Shown: positions 18,670 to 28,346 of the stretch, piece by piece | How the letters are laid out: each line of letters starts with the position of its first letter | Numbering within the stretch: position 1 is the stretch's first letter | NCBI GenBank assembly: GCA_018667855.1 | Contig: JABIRL010000320.1 | Location: 1 to 64,000 of the forward strand | DNA length: 64,000 bases | Direction: 5' to 3' | Origin: Rhodospirillaceae bacterium | Lineage (GTDB): Bacteria > Pseudomonadota > Alphaproteobacteria > GCA-2731375 | Translations under genes and position numbers: made by a program | Notes under the pieces: model-generated | The model's database searches: none | Seen by the model: the letters and a program-made list of their open reading frames with translations, nothing else | What the model was told of the DNA's origin: nothing

Positions 18670-19602
18670 CTATTCGTCCGAACCGGCGATCGCGCGGGCA
18701 AAATCCGGAGCTGCGAAAGGCTGCAGATCATCGATACCCTCGCCAATGCCGATATAATGCACCGGTAGGGCAAAGCGCTCCGCCACTGCGACCAGAACGC
18801 CGCCGCGGGCCGTGCCGTCTAGTTTGGTCATGGCCAAACCGGTAACGTTGCAGACTTCGGCAAAGACCTCAACCTGACGCAGGGCGTTCTGACCGGTCGT
18901 GGCGTCAAGCACCAATAAACAGTCATGGGGGGCATCCGCATCCAATTTGCCCAGGACCCGCACCACTTTCGCCAACTCGTCCATCAGACCGGTTTTATTC
19001 TGCAGCCGCCCGGCGGTGTCCACCAAAAGTACATCGGCGTCGAGCTCCTGAGCCCGTTTCAGGCCTTCGTACGCGACCGCCGCCGGATCCGCGCCCACGT
19101 CGCGCCGGACGACCGTCGCACCCGTTCGATCACCCCAAATCTGTAACTGATCGATGGCGGCGGCGCGAAAGGTATCGGCGGCCGCCAGCACCACCGATTT
19201 GCCGTCGGCCGCCAGATTATGGGCGATTTTTCCGATCGTCGTGGTTTTCCCGGTGCCGTTGACACCGACCACCAGGACCACATGCGGGCGGCGCCCCGGA
19301 TCGATGGTCAAGGGTTGGGCTACCGGCTCCAGTATTTCCGTCACCACGCCGGCCAGGGCGTCCTTGATTTCCTCTTCGCTGATTTCCTTATCGAAGCGGT
19401 CTTCGGCCAGTTTGCCGCTGACCCGGGCCGCGACGGCGGGGCCCAGGTCGGCCGCAATCAGCAGATCCTCCAGCTCTTCCAATGCCGCGGCATCCAGCTT
19501 GCGTTTGGTGAAGACCGACGTAATAGAGTTGCCGAAATTGCCCGCCGTGCGGCTGAGGCCCGCCTTCAAGCGGGAGAACAAGCCGGGCTTACCGTCGCTC
19601 AT
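18670..19602 (-). CDS. ftsY: Signal recognition particle receptor FtsY
   Basis: SRP-GTPase that receives ribosome-nascent chain complexes at the membrane; 310 residues, the short form typical of Alphaproteobacteria without the long acidic A domain. The helical N domain covers about residues 1-100. The GTPase has P-loop GVNGTGKTT (113-121), DTFRAAA, DTAGRLQNK and TKLDGTARGG. It overlaps the end of mtaB by 4 bases and is the third gene of a dapF-mtaB-ftsY operon. Confidence 0.97.
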   Translation of the reverse strand: MSDGKPGLFSRLKAGLSRTAGNFGNSITSVFTKRKLDAAALEELEDLLIAADLGPAVAARVSGKLAEDRFDKEISEEEIKDALAGVVTEILEPVAQPLTIDPGRRPHVVLVVGVNGTGKTTTIGKIAHNLAADGKSVVLAAADTFRAAAIDQLQIWGDRTGATVVRRDVGADPAAVAYEGLKRAQELDADVLLVDTAGRLQNKTGLMDELAKVVRVLGKLDADAPHDCLLVLDATTGQNALRQVEVFAEVCNVTGLAMTKLDGTARGGVLVAVAERFALPVHYIGIGEGIDDLQPFAAPDFARAIAGSDE

Positions 19603-20855
19603 GCGGCAACTTGCCCAATCAGGCGGTCAGGCGCCGCGGCTACGATGCGCACGTCCACGATGCCATTGACCGGTGCGGTGGCGGCGGGCTGGTCAAGTTC
19701 GATCAAGGCGAACTGCTCGTTGCGTCCCAGACCGGGGCGCTCCAGCAACATACGGCTGCGACTGCCCACCTGGCCGGCCAGAAAGCCGGCCAATGCCGCC
19801 GCGCCCTTTTCCCGCAACAGGGCAGCCCGTTGGCGGCGTACGGGGCCTGGTACCTGGGGCATGCGGGCAGCCGGTGTGCCCGGCCGCTCGGAATAGGGAA
19901 AGACATGCAGATAAGTCAGACCGCAATCGTCAATAAGAGCCAGGGAATTTCCGAACTGCGCCTCGGTCTCCGTCGGGAAACCGGCGATCAAATCGGCGCC
20001 AAAAACCATATCGGGCCGGCCCGCGCGCAGGCGTTCACACAACGCCACCGCCTGGGCCCGGTTGTGGCGCCGCGCCATGCGTTTCAAGATCATATCGTCG
20101 CCCGATTGCAGGCTAAGATGCAGGTGCGGCATCACCCGTTCCTCGTCCAACAAAAGTTGTTCCAGATCCGGATCGATTTCAACGGCGTCCAGGGATGACA
20201 GACGCAGCCGGGACAATTCGGGGACCGCCGCCAACAAATGGCGCAACAATTGCCCCAATGTGGGCCGGTCCGGCAAATCGCTGCCATAGGCGGTGATATC
20301 GACACCGGTCAGAACCACCTCGCCATAGCCATGGTCCACCAGGGTCCGGATCTGCCGCACGACGGCGTCCATGGGCACGGATCGAGAGGGGCCGCGGGCA
20401 AAGGGGATGATGCAGAAGGTACAACGGTGGTCGCAGCCCTGTTGCACCTGCACGAAGGCCCGGGCCCGGCCGTCGAAACCAGGCACCAGATGACCGGCCA
20501 GCTGCTGCACCGACATGATGTCATCGACCAGAATTTTTCCCGCTAATGGAGCGACGAAATTTGCGCCCTGCAGTTTTTCCCGGTTGCCCAGAACCCGGTC
20601 CACTTCATCCATGGCGGCAAAGGATTCCGGTTCCAATTGCGCGGCGCAGCCGGTTACCACAATGGTCGCTTCGGGATGTTGCCGCCTGGCCTTGCGGATG
20701 GCCTGGCGCGCCTGGCGCACGGCCTCGCCCGTGACCGCGCAGGTGTTGATGATCACCGCATCCCGCAGCCCGGCATCCCGGGCCTGATCGCGCATGACCT
20801 GGGCTTCATAAGCGTTCAGACGGCAGCCGAAATTTATGACCTTCGGCCCGCTCAT
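19599..20855 (-). CDS. mtaB: tRNA t6A37 methylthiotransferase MtaB
   Basis: Radical-SAM enzyme that converts t6A37 to ms2t6A in tRNA; 418 residues. The N-terminal methylthiotransferase domain carries C11, C39 and C70 for the auxiliary iron-sulfur cluster. The radical-SAM CxxxCxxC triad is C141, C145, C148 (CDHRCTFC). A TRAM-like C-terminal region contains [11 protein letters not shown]. The FGCRLNAYE opening distinguishes MtaB from MiaB and RimO. It overlaps dapF upstream and ftsY downstream by 4 bases each, the usual dapF-mtaB-ftsY order in Alphaproteobacteria. Confidence 0.94.
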   Translation of the reverse strand: MSGPKVINFGCRLNAYEAQVMRDQARDAGLRDAVIINTCAVTGEAVRQARQAIRKARRQHPEATIVVTGCAAQLEPESFAAMDEVDRVLGNREKLQGANFVAPLAGKILVDDIMSVQQLAGHLVPGFDGRARAFVQVQQGCDHRCTFCIIPFARGPSRSVPMDAVVRQIRTLVDHGYGEVVLTGVDITAYGSDLPDRPTLGQLLRHLLAAVPELSRLRLSSLDAVEIDPDLEQLLLDEERVMPHLHLSLQSGDDMILKRMARRHNRAQAVALCERLRAGRPDMVFGADLIAGFPTETEAQFGNSLALIDDCGLTYLHVFPYSERPGTPAARMPQVPGPVRRQRAALLREKGAAALAGFLAGQVGSRSRMLLERPGLGRNEQFALIELDQPAATAPVNGIVDVRIVAAAPDRLIGQVAA

Positions 20856-21736
20856 GCCGCCGACCGTGCCGCCAGTCCCATAAGACTGTCATCCAAAAGC
20901 CCGGAAAATGCCGTCGCCGCGCCACCGCTCATCAGAACGTGGCCGTCGCCTTCCCGCCATTCAATGGTCAAATCACCACCATCAAGCTGTAAATGGGCCC
21001 GACGGCCGCATAGCCCGCGGCGAAAAGATGCCACCAGTGCCGCGCACGCGCCGGAGCCGCAGGCCAGCGTCAACCCGGCGCCGCGCTCCCATACCCGCAA
21101 GCGCAATTGGTCCCGGCCCAGAACCTGAACGAAACCGATATTGGCCCGCTCGGGGAACAGCTCGTGGTGTTCAAGAACCGGGCCCACATTAGGAATATCA
21201 ACGGCGTCCATATCGTCGACAAAAAATACGGCGTGGGGATTACCCATGCCCACGGCGCAGGGATCTGCCAGCCTGGCGCCGCGATCCGGTTGAAACGAAA
21301 GATCCAGGCTCAAACTGTCCATGGCACGGGCCAGGGGAATGTCCCGCCAGTCCAGATAGGCGGGGCCCATGTCCACCTCGATCAAGCCTTCTTCAGTCCA
21401 ACGGCTGGGCAACAAACCGGCGCGGGTTTCGATCACCGCCTCGGCCCGGCCGCTTTCGGCGAACAGCAGACTGGCGACGCAGCGGGTGCCATTGCCGCAG
21501 GCCTGCGCTTCGCTGCCGTCGGGATTGTGGATGCGCATGAAGACATCGCCCCGTTCGGACGGCTCCAGCGAAATAACCTGATCGCAGCCGACGCCTTTTT
21601 GACGGTCAGCCAGGGCGCGGGCCAGGGCAGCGTCAACGCGCAACGGCAAAAGGCGAAGGTCGAGCACGACAAAGTCGTTGCCCGCGCCGTGCATCTTCAG
21701 AAATGGCTGCCGTGTCTCGGTCATGATAAGCCGCAT
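20852..21736 (-). CDS. dapF: Diaminopimelate epimerase
   Basis: Cofactor-independent epimerase converting LL- to meso-diaminopimelate for lysine and peptidoglycan synthesis; up to 294 residues. [13 protein letters not shown] is the family N-terminus, and the two catalytic cysteines are in ACGNGTRC and LACGSGAC. Two starts are possible: ATG 21736 (MRLIMTETR) and ATG 21724 (MTETRQPF), and the second fits the family better. It heads the dapF-mtaB-ftsY operon. Confidence 0.96.
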   Translation of the reverse strand: MRLIMTETRQPFLKMHGAGNDFVVLDLRLLPLRVDAALARALADRQKGVGCDQVISLEPSERGDVFMRIHNPDGSEAQACGNGTRCVASLLFAESGRAEAVIETRAGLLPSRWTEEGLIEVDMGPAYLDWRDIPLARAMDSLSLDLSFQPDRGARLADPCAVGMGNPHAVFFVDDMDAVDIPNVGPVLEHHELFPERANIGFVQVLGRDQLRLRVWERGAGLTLACGSGACAALVASFRRGLCGRRAHLQLDGGDLTIEWREGDGHVLMSGGAATAFSGLLDDSLMGLAARSAA

Positions 21737-21904
21737 ATAGGCAATTCCCGGGCCCAGGTCCAGGGCCTTGCGGCGCCGGGTTTAAGAGATTTTTAACCCG
21801 TTCGGCCAATAATTAAGCCGTTGAGGGCATCCAAGACTCAATGTGTGAGCTGCATTGAAAACAGGATGTACATGAGTATTTTGTATTTGCGTACCAGTAC
21901 GGCA

Positions 21905-21924
21905 CAGTTGATGGTAATCAACTG
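21905..21924. promoter_or_regulatory. Inverted repeat upstream of PAS protein
   Basis: CAGTTGAT and ATCAACTG are perfect 8-base arms around a GGTA loop, flanked by outer CCAGT/ACTGG pairing. It lies 49 bases before the PAS gene in the 236-base divergent spacer shared with dapF and could be an operator or a leader hairpin. The spacer holds no other feature I can support. Confidence 0.45.
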
Positions 21925-21972
21925 GTATATAAGAGTTTTCATAGCCAAGCGCCGCGATTCCGGAGTCCCGCG

Positions 21973-22473
21973 ATGGCTGTGAGCATAATTTCCACATCCC
22001 TCCCCCTGTCCGAAGCACCCGACGCGTTCAAGGACTTGACCGAGTCCTGGCGGGCGTTATCCGGCGCCCGGAAATATCCCTCCCGGCGGGACATCAGACC
22101 CGAGAATTTGCGTGCCTATCTGGGCTATATCTGCATTCTTGAAGTCAAGCATGAGCCGCCCGATTTTGTTTATCGTCTATATGGCAGCGGCATAGCGGAT
22201 TATTTGCAACAGGATTTAACCGGAATGAGTGTCCGGGAGTTGCGGCCGGCTGAGTTGGGGCAAAGTATTATTGACCAAATTCAGGATACCATCCAATCCG
22301 GCATGCCTGTCCACTACCGTGTGGAAGTGATCTATGGCAGGACCCTTCGAAGGTCGACATCATACCGTCTGACCTTGCCTCTGTCCGACGATGATCAGAT
22401 CGTCAGCCAGGTCATGACCTATAGCCGGTTCGATGCGGCCCACCGGGACATCTGGTCTAATTTCCCCGATTGA
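21973..22473 (+). CDS. PAS-domain protein (PAS_5-like)
   Basis: Predicted 166-residue soluble protein with a single PAS-like fold. It resembles the alphaproteobacterial family that opens with a short arm followed by a segment like SRRDIRPENLRAYLGYICILEV and a later YRLYGSGIADYLQQDLTG segment. There is no output domain, so it may act as a small sensor or adaptor. The family is often found in many copies in this class. The start at ATG 21973 follows a spacer with an inverted repeat. Ligand and partner are unknown. Confidence 0.75.
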   Translation: MAVSIISTSLPLSEAPDAFKDLTESWRALSGARKYPSRRDIRPENLRAYLGYICILEVKHEPPDFVYRLYGSGIADYLQQDLTGMSVRELRPAELGQSIIDQIQDTIQSGMPVHYRVEVIYGRTLRRSTSYRLTLPLSDDDQIVSQVMTYSRFDAAHRDIWSNFPD

Positions 22474-22475
22474 AA

Positions 22476-24788
22476 TCAACCCTTGCGATCCGCCGCCTGG
22501 ATTGCCGCCCAGACCCTTTGCGGCGTTGCCGGCATGTCGATGTGGCGAATTTCATAGTCACGCAAAGCATCGACCAAGGCATTGATCACCGTGGGCGGCG
22601 ATCCGGCCGCGCCGGCCTCGCCACAGCCCTTTATGCCCAGGGGGTTTTGCGGACTGGGCGTAACCTGGGCTAAAAAATTTAGGTCCGGCAGATTGGCGGC
22701 CCTGGGCAGGTGATAATCCATGAACGAACCGGCCAGCAGCTGGCCGTCATCACCATAGGCGGTGTGTTCCATCAAGGCCTGGCCGATACCCTGGGCCAGG
22801 CCGCCCTGCACCTGACCGGCGAGCAGCAGCGGGTTTACCACGACGCCGAAATCATGCAGGCAGTTATAGGCCACCAGTTCGATCGCGCCGGTTTCGGGAT
22901 CGACCTCCACCTCGGCGATATGACAGCCATAGGGATAGGTGAAATTATCAGGAATGAACCGGGCCTCGGTATCCAGACCCGGCTGCTCGCCTTCCGGCAA
23001 TTTCGCCGGGTCACGGCTGGCCTGGACGACGGCGGTCCAGGCCACCGTAAGATCCGTGCCCGCCACGCTGAATTGCCCGTCCGCGAATTCCATATCCGCT
23101 GCCGCGGCCTCCAGCAAATGGGCGGCGATACGCTTGGCTTTTTCAATCACCTGCTCGGACGCCAGGCTGATGGCGCCGCCGCCCAGGGTCAAGGACCAGG
23201 AACCGCCCGTGCCCGTGCCCGTATGGATGATGTCCGTATCGCCCTCGATCACGCGGATTTTTTCGAACGGCAGATCGAAATAATGGTTGAGAATTTGACT
23301 GAAGGCGGTTTCGTGGGCCTGACCGTTGGCCATGGAGCCCGAATAGACCGTCACCCCGCCGCCATCGTCGATTTCCAGGCGCGCGGCCTCGCTCAAGCCC
23401 GCGCCGCCGCCGCAGCGTTCGATATAATTGGCCATGCCGATGCCCCGCAGGCGGCCCCGCGCCTTGGCTTCCCGCCGCCGCGCTTCGAAACCAGGCCAAT
23501 CAGCCTGCTGCATGGCGCCGTCGATCACGGTTGCGAAATCGCAAGCGTCGTAATTCAGTCCGGTGGGCGAGGCATAGGGAAAATCTTCTGGCGGGATCAG
23601 ATTGCGCCGGCGCAATTCCACCCGGTCGATCTTCATCTGATCCGCGGCGACATCCATCATCCGCTCGATCATGAACAGCACCTCCGGCCGGCCCGCGCCG
23701 CGATAGGGATCGGTTGGTACGGTGTTGGTATAACGGGCCCAGACCTCGGCATACATCAAGGGGATGCGATAGCAATTCGACAGCATGATCATACCGTTGA
23801 CCGGTGATACGACGCCCCGTCCCGCCGCATAGGCGCCCATGTCGGCCTGGCTGGCGACGCGGATGGCCAGAAAATGGCATTCGTCGTCGAACGCCATTTC
23901 AGCCCGCATGATATTGTCCCGGCCATGGAAGTCGGTCACGAAGGCGTCCCCCCGTTGGCCGATCCATTTCACCGCCCGGCCCAACTGTCGCGCCGCCAGC
24001 AGGCACAACGGATATTCGGGAAACAAGGAATTCTTGCCGCCGAAACCACCGCCCACTTCGTGCACCAGAACGCGCACCTGTTCCCGCGCCACGCCCAGGA
24101 TCTGATCAGCCAATTGTTCACGCATGGGATTGGGCATCTGTGTTGTCGTGGTCAGGGTATATTTGCCCCGGCCCTCGCAGCCGTCCGGATCATATTCCGC
24201 CAGGGCGCCACGGGTTTCGATGGCGGCCAGTACCACGCGATTATTGATGAGATCGAGAGAGACATGGTGGCGGGCGGCGGCAAAGGCTTCCTCCACCGTG
24301 CTCCGGTCGCCCATTTCCCATTCGAATGAAAGTTCGTCCGCGCCGGCTTTATCACAGCCGATAACCGCCGCCAGGGGTTCGTATTCAACGATAATAGCCT
24401 CGGCTGCATCCTGGGCCTGGGCCGGGGTTTCTGCCACCACGAAGGCGACGCTGTCGCCCACATACTGCACGGTGTCGGCCGCCAGGATGGGTTGTTCGCG
24501 GGATTGAAATTCATTGCCTTCACGGGGGCTGGGCAGGGCGACGGGTTGAATGGCGCCGATCCCGGCTGCTGCCAGATCGGCGGCGGTATAGACCAAAAGG
24601 ACACCGGGCATGGCATTGGCTTGGGTGACATCGATAGCGGTTATCCTGGCATGGGCATGGGGCGCCCGCAGGACATGACCATGCGCCAGTCCGTCCGGCG
24701 CCAGATCATCGATAAAACATCCCGCTCCCCGCAACAGCTTGTCGTCTTCGCGCCGCAGCACCGGCTGACTGATACCAAACTCACCCAT
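22476..24788 (-). CDS. CoxL-like xanthine dehydrogenase family large subunit
   Basis: Molybdenum hydroxylase large subunit binding the molybdopterin cytosine dinucleotide cofactor, about 770 residues. MGEFGISQPVLRREDDKLL is the family N-terminus, and AGAGG just before ATG 24788 supports this start; GTG 24824 and ATG 24806 are alternatives. The active-site segment is PYRGAGRPE, as in form II CoxL-like enzymes rather than the AYRCSFR of true CO dehydrogenase. GCGEAGAAG near the C-terminus holds the catalytic Glu. The FAD (CoxM) and 2Fe-2S (CoxS) subunit genes normally found alongside are absent here, so the partners are elsewhere or missing. Substrate unknown. Confidence 0.88.
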   Translation of the reverse strand: MGEFGISQPVLRREDDKLLRGAGCFIDDLAPDGLAHGHVLRAPHAHARITAIDVTQANAMPGVLLVYTAADLAAAGIGAIQPVALPSPREGNEFQSREQPILAADTVQYVGDSVAFVVAETPAQAQDAAEAIIVEYEPLAAVIGCDKAGADELSFEWEMGDRSTVEEAFAAARHHVSLDLINNRVVLAAIETRGALAEYDPDGCEGRGKYTLTTTTQMPNPMREQLADQILGVAREQVRVLVHEVGGGFGGKNSLFPEYPLCLLAARQLGRAVKWIGQRGDAFVTDFHGRDNIMRAEMAFDDECHFLAIRVASQADMGAYAAGRGVVSPVNGMIMLSNCYRIPLMYAEVWARYTNTVPTDPYRGAGRPEVLFMIERMMDVAADQMKIDRVELRRRNLIPPEDFPYASPTGLNYDACDFATVIDGAMQQADWPGFEARRREAKARGRLRGIGMANYIERCGGGAGLSEAARLEIDDGGGVTVYSGSMANGQAHETAFSQILNHYFDLPFEKIRVIEGDTDIIHTGTGTGGSWSLTLGGGAISLASEQVIEKAKRIAAHLLEAAAADMEFADGQFSVAGTDLTVAWTAVVQASRDPAKLPEGEQPGLDTEARFIPDNFTYPYGCHIAEVEVDPETGAIELVAYNCLHDFGVVVNPLLLAGQVQGGLAQGIGQALMEHTAYGDDGQLLAGSFMDYHLPRAANLPDLNFLAQVTPSPQNPLGIKGCGEAGAAGSPPTVINALVDALRDYEIRHIDMPATPQRVWAAIQAADRKG

Positions 24789-24869
24789 ATACCTCTGACG
24801 CTCCATAGTCGTTATAATCCGCACAATGATAAGCTAGGGAAAAGCTGAAGACGAGAGGAAGCGTTAGTC

Positions 24870-26036
24870 ATGAAGATCAAATCCGTTGATGCTACCTGGC
24901 TGCGGGTGCCCATACCGGAGGAAAAACAACATACCTCCGACTTTGGGCGCATGCGGTCGTTCGACACGGTACTGGTGCGGATCGAGACGGTGGGCGGCCT
25001 GGTTGGCCATGGCGAGGCCAAGGCTGGGGTCGGTAACCTGGGCGACGGCCGTGCCCTGGTGGCGCTGATCGGCGAGGAACTGGGCGGGCAACTGATCGGC
25101 AAGGACGCCAGCCGGATCGCCGGTCATTGGGAAGAGATGTATAACGGTAGCCGGGCCCATTTCGCAATTGAACGCGGCCATGTCTTTCCCGCGCTGGGCC
25201 GGCGCGGATTGACCATTTCGGCCATCAGCGGCATTGATATCGCGCTATGGGATATTTTGGGTCAGTCCCTTAATGTGCCGATCTGGCAGCTATTGGGCGG
25301 CAAGTGCCGGGATGATCTGGCGGCTTATGCCTCGGGCGGCTGGGCCCCTGCCGAGGCTATCGGCGAACAGCTAGCCGGCTACATCGAAGCGGGCGGCTTC
25401 GGTGCCGTGAAGATGCGGGTTGGCTCCGCCGACGGCGATGCCCTGACCTCGGCCCGCCGCGTGGCCGCCGCGCGCAAGTATCTGGGCGAAGACGTGGGCA
25501 TCATGGCCGACGCCCATGGCACATTCGATAGCGCCGAGGCGAAGCGGTTCTGCCGTCTGGTCACCGACTATAACCTGGCCTGGTTCGAGGAGCCGGTGAC
25601 GGCGGACGATATCCCCGGCTGCGCCGAAGTGCGCGCCAGCACCGATATCCCCATCGCGGCCGGGGAGAGTATTTTTACCCGTTTTGACTACCGTGACCTG
25701 GCCTTGGCCCGCGCCGTGGATATCTTCCAACCGGATCTGGCCATTTGCGGCGGCATCACCGAGGCCATGCGCATCGCCGCCCTTGCGACCAGCCACCAGA
25801 TCCGCCTGGCCCCCCATATGTGGGGCGGGGCCATCATGTTCGCCGCCGGCCTGCATATCTGCGCCACCGCACCGGCGGCCTTTATTGTGGAATATTCCCT
25901 GGGCCATAATCCCCTGATGCATGATCTGGTGGCCGAGAATTTCCCGGTGGTGGACGGCCGTATCGAAGTATCCGACCGCCCCGGTCTGGGTTTGACCATA
26001 GACACGGATTTTGTCCGCGCCCACGCGGTGAGTTGA
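24870..26036 (+). CDS. Mandelate racemase/muconate lactonizing-type enolase-superfamily enzyme
   Basis: Enolase-superfamily dehydratase, racemase or cycloisomerase, 388 residues. The N-terminal capping domain starts MKIKSVDATWLRVPIPEE. In the barrel the base motif reads VKMRVG (K-x-R rather than K-x-K). Metal-ligand candidates are MADAHGTFD, WFEEPV and AAGES. LAPHMWGG supplies the barrel His and VEYSLGHNPL the late Glu. The mandelate racemase subgroup is most likely; the substrate is a hydroxy- or sugar acid that I cannot name. It diverges from the CoxL-like gene and is followed by an LLM oxidoreductase, so a small catabolic cassette is plausible. Confidence 0.88.
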   Translation: MKIKSVDATWLRVPIPEEKQHTSDFGRMRSFDTVLVRIETVGGLVGHGEAKAGVGNLGDGRALVALIGEELGGQLIGKDASRIAGHWEEMYNGSRAHFAIERGHVFPALGRRGLTISAISGIDIALWDILGQSLNVPIWQLLGGKCRDDLAAYASGGWAPAEAIGEQLAGYIEAGGFGAVKMRVGSADGDALTSARRVAAARKYLGEDVGIMADAHGTFDSAEAKRFCRLVTDYNLAWFEEPVTADDIPGCAEVRASTDIPIAAGESIFTRFDYRDLALARAVDIFQPDLAICGGITEAMRIAALATSHQIRLAPHMWGGAIMFAAGLHICATAPAAFIVEYSLGHNPLMHDLVAENFPVVDGRIEVSDRPGLGLTIDTDFVRAHAVS

Positions 26037-26058
26037 TCGCTTTAAAAGGAGAGTACAA

Positions 26059-27165
26059 ATGAAACTTGGCATGTTCATGATGCCCTTGCACAACCCGGCC
26101 CGCAGCCTGACGGATGTGCTGGCGGAAGATCGCGAGGCCGTCATCCTCGCCGACAGCCTGGGCATGGCGGAAGCCTGGTGCGGCGAACATATATCTTCCA
26201 CCGCCGAGCCTATCGCCTCATCCCTGATGTTCTTCGCCTCGGTGATCGCGCAGACCAAGACTATCAACTTCGCTTCGGGCGTCCTGAACCTGCCGCAGCA
26301 GCATCCCGCGCAAACCGCCGCCCAGGTGGCCAATTTTGATCATTTTTCCCGGGGCCGCTACATCATGGGAATCGGGCCGGGCGGTCTGATCAGTGATTTC
26401 GAACTATTGGAATTGACCGAAGAACCCCGGCGTCGGGAGATGATGCTGGAGGCCATCGACACCATTCACAAGATCTGGTCCGCCGGTCCCGGTTATGACA
26501 TTGACGGCAAATACTGGCCGGTCAGGATTCAGGACGCGGTCATGCCCCATCTTGGCATCGGGCAGATTTGCAAGCCCTACCAGGAACCTTATCCAAAGGT
26601 TTGTCTTTCCATCGTTTCGCCCCATTCTTCCTCCGCCACCCATGCCGCCGAACAGGGGTGGGAAATCGTCTCCGCCAATTTCATTCAATCCCGCTATATC
26701 CAAAGCCATTGGCAGGCCTATCTGGAAGGCTGCGGCAATGTCGGGCGGCGGCCCGATCCGGGCGTCTGGCGCATCGCCCGTTCCATCCTGGTCACCGACG
26801 ATGCCCAAAGGGCGGAGGACTACATAGCCGATCCGGACGGCGGTCTGAGTTTCTATTTCCGTTACTTCATGGATCTGTATCGCAGCCGGGGCATTCTGAA
26901 GATGCTGAAGCCCGATCTGGATGTGGCCGATGATGATCTGCTGTTGGACGATGTCATCCGCTCCATGGTGACCTTTGGCGATGCGGGTTCGGTTCTGGAT
27001 CAGCTGGTCGCTCTGTGTGAACAATGGGGCCAGTTCGGCACCTTGCTGATGGTTGGCCACGACTGGGATGATGCGCCGATCTGGCGCCGTTCCATGACAT
27101 TGTTGGCGGAAGATGTCATACCGCGATTGAACCAGCATCTGGAAAGCCGTTCAGCGGCGGAATAG
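26059..27165 (+). CDS. LLM-class flavin-dependent oxidoreductase
   Basis: Bacterial luciferase-like monooxygenase or reductase, 368 residues, using FMNH2 or F420-type flavin. The frame opens MKLGMFMMPLHNP, with EDREAVILADSLGMAEAWCGEH giving the family beta-alpha unit and GIGPGGLISDFELL the glycine-rich flavin-phosphate segment. AAAAGGAGAG 10 bases before ATG is a strong ribosome-binding site. It shares an apparent operon with the enolase-superfamily gene. Members of this group act on terpenoids, sulfonates or nitrilotriacetate-like compounds; the actual substrate is unknown. Confidence 0.86.
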   Translation: MKLGMFMMPLHNPARSLTDVLAEDREAVILADSLGMAEAWCGEHISSTAEPIASSLMFFASVIAQTKTINFASGVLNLPQQHPAQTAAQVANFDHFSRGRYIMGIGPGGLISDFELLELTEEPRRREMMLEAIDTIHKIWSAGPGYDIDGKYWPVRIQDAVMPHLGIGQICKPYQEPYPKVCLSIVSPHSSSATHAAEQGWEIVSANFIQSRYIQSHWQAYLEGCGNVGRRPDPGVWRIARSILVTDDAQRAEDYIADPDGGLSFYFRYFMDLYRSRGILKMLKPDLDVADDDLLLDDVIRSMVTFGDAGSVLDQLVALCEQWGQFGTLLMVGHDWDDAPIWRRSMTLLAEDVIPRLNQHLESRSAAE

Positions 27166-27170
27166 CCGCC

Positions 27171-28346
27171 ATGGGCCTGCGTCCCCCGTTAATTCTAATC
27201 CTGACGGCGGGCGTCGGGCTGCTCTGTATATCGCTGTCGGTTGGTTATATTTCCCTGTGGCATGGTGACCGGGATGGCTTGAAGCATGCCGTGGGGCGGG
27301 ACTTCATCAATATGTGGACCGCCTCCCGCCTGGTGGAGGCGGGGCGTACGTCGGAAATCTTCGATCAGGACCTGTTCGCTGCCGCCCAGCGCCAGCATTT
27401 GGGCGATGACTTCCCGTTTCATTTCTGGTCCTACCCGCCGCACACCTTGTTGCTGACCTGGCAGCTGTCCAGCCTGCCCTATCGTTGGGCCTTTGCTGTC
27501 TGGACCCTGTCCGGTCTGGTCCTGATGCTCTACGCGGCGCGGAAATTCTGGCCCGACGGACCATGGATTTGGTTGTTGTTGCTGGCGCCATCGACCTTCG
27601 TAAACATTTTCCTGAGCCAGAACGGCTTTCTGACCACGGCCCTGGCCCTGGGCGGTTTCGCGCTGCTGCCCCGGCGTCCGGTCATCGCCGGAATTCTGTT
27701 CGGATTGCTGACGTTCAAGCCGCATTTGGGCCTGTTGATTCCCATTGCCCTGATTGCCATGCGGCAGGGAACCGCCTTCGCCGCCGCCGCCATCACCGCC
27801 CTACTGTTCGCCGCCGCATCCGTCCTGGTTTACGGCGTTGATGTCTGGCTGTGGTTTTGGGATTCGACCCTGCCCCATCAGATGCGCTTCATGGCGGAAG
27901 GCGAGGGACCGTTTCAGCTGATGATGCCAAGCTGGTTCATGGCCGGGCGTATCATGGACTTGCCGCTTTGGCTGGCAAATTCAGTCCAGGCGGCCTTGGC
28001 CCTGGGCGCCGCCGCGTTGGTCTATGGGGTTTTCCGAAGCGCCGGCGATTGGCGTCTGAAAGTCGCGCTGCTGTTTGTGGCGACGTTCGCAGCCTCTCCC
28101 CAGGGCTTCAATTACGACATGGGCCTGGTTTCCGTTGCCGCCATATGCCTGGCAAGCGTGGCGATGGATCAGGGCTGGCGGCGGGGCGAGTTCATTGTTG
28201 CCGCGATGTGCTGGATCCTGCCCCTGACCATGATGCCGTTGAATGCGGCCGGGCTGCCCATGGCGCCGTTATTTTTGCTGGCCCTGCTGGGCTATCTGTA
28301 CCGCCGGCGGCATATGGCGATGAAACCAGGCGGCCACATCAACTAG
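27171..28346 (+). CDS. Integral membrane GT87-like (DUF2029) protein
   Basis: Polytopic inner-membrane protein of 391 residues resembling glycosyltransferase family 87, whose characterised actinobacterial members are polyprenyl-phosphate-mannose-dependent mannosyltransferases. About ten hydrophobic segments are visible, from ILILTAGVGLLCISLSV at the N-terminus onward. The loop after the first segment has GRDFINMWTASRLVEAG, the usual DUF2029 motif. The 3' end overlaps the convergent phosphotransferase gene by 78 bases; both stops are fixed, so this overlap is real. No acceptor is known. Confidence 0.78.
   Translation: MGLRPPLILILTAGVGLLCISLSVGYISLWHGDRDGLKHAVGRDFINMWTASRLVEAGRTSEIFDQDLFAAAQRQHLGDDFPFHFWSYPPHTLLLTWQLSSLPYRWAFAVWTLSGLVLMLYAARKFWPDGPWIWLLLLAPSTFVNIFLSQNGFLTTALALGGFALLPRRPVIAGILFGLLTFKPHLGLLIPIALIAMRQGTAFAAAAITALLFAAASVLVYGVDVWLWFWDSTLPHQMRFMAEGEGPFQLMMPSWFMAGRIMDLPLWLANSVQAALALGAAALVYGVFRSAGDWRLKVALLFVATFAASPQGFNYDMGLVSVAAICLASVAMDQGWRRGEFIVAAMCWILPLTMMPLNAAGLPMAPLFLLALLGYLYRRRHMAMKPGGHIN

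Noticed and set aside
22476-24788. Aerobic CO dehydrogenase (CoxL)
   Set aside because: The active-site loop is PYRGAGR (form II type), not AYRCSFR, and CoxM/CoxS are absent.
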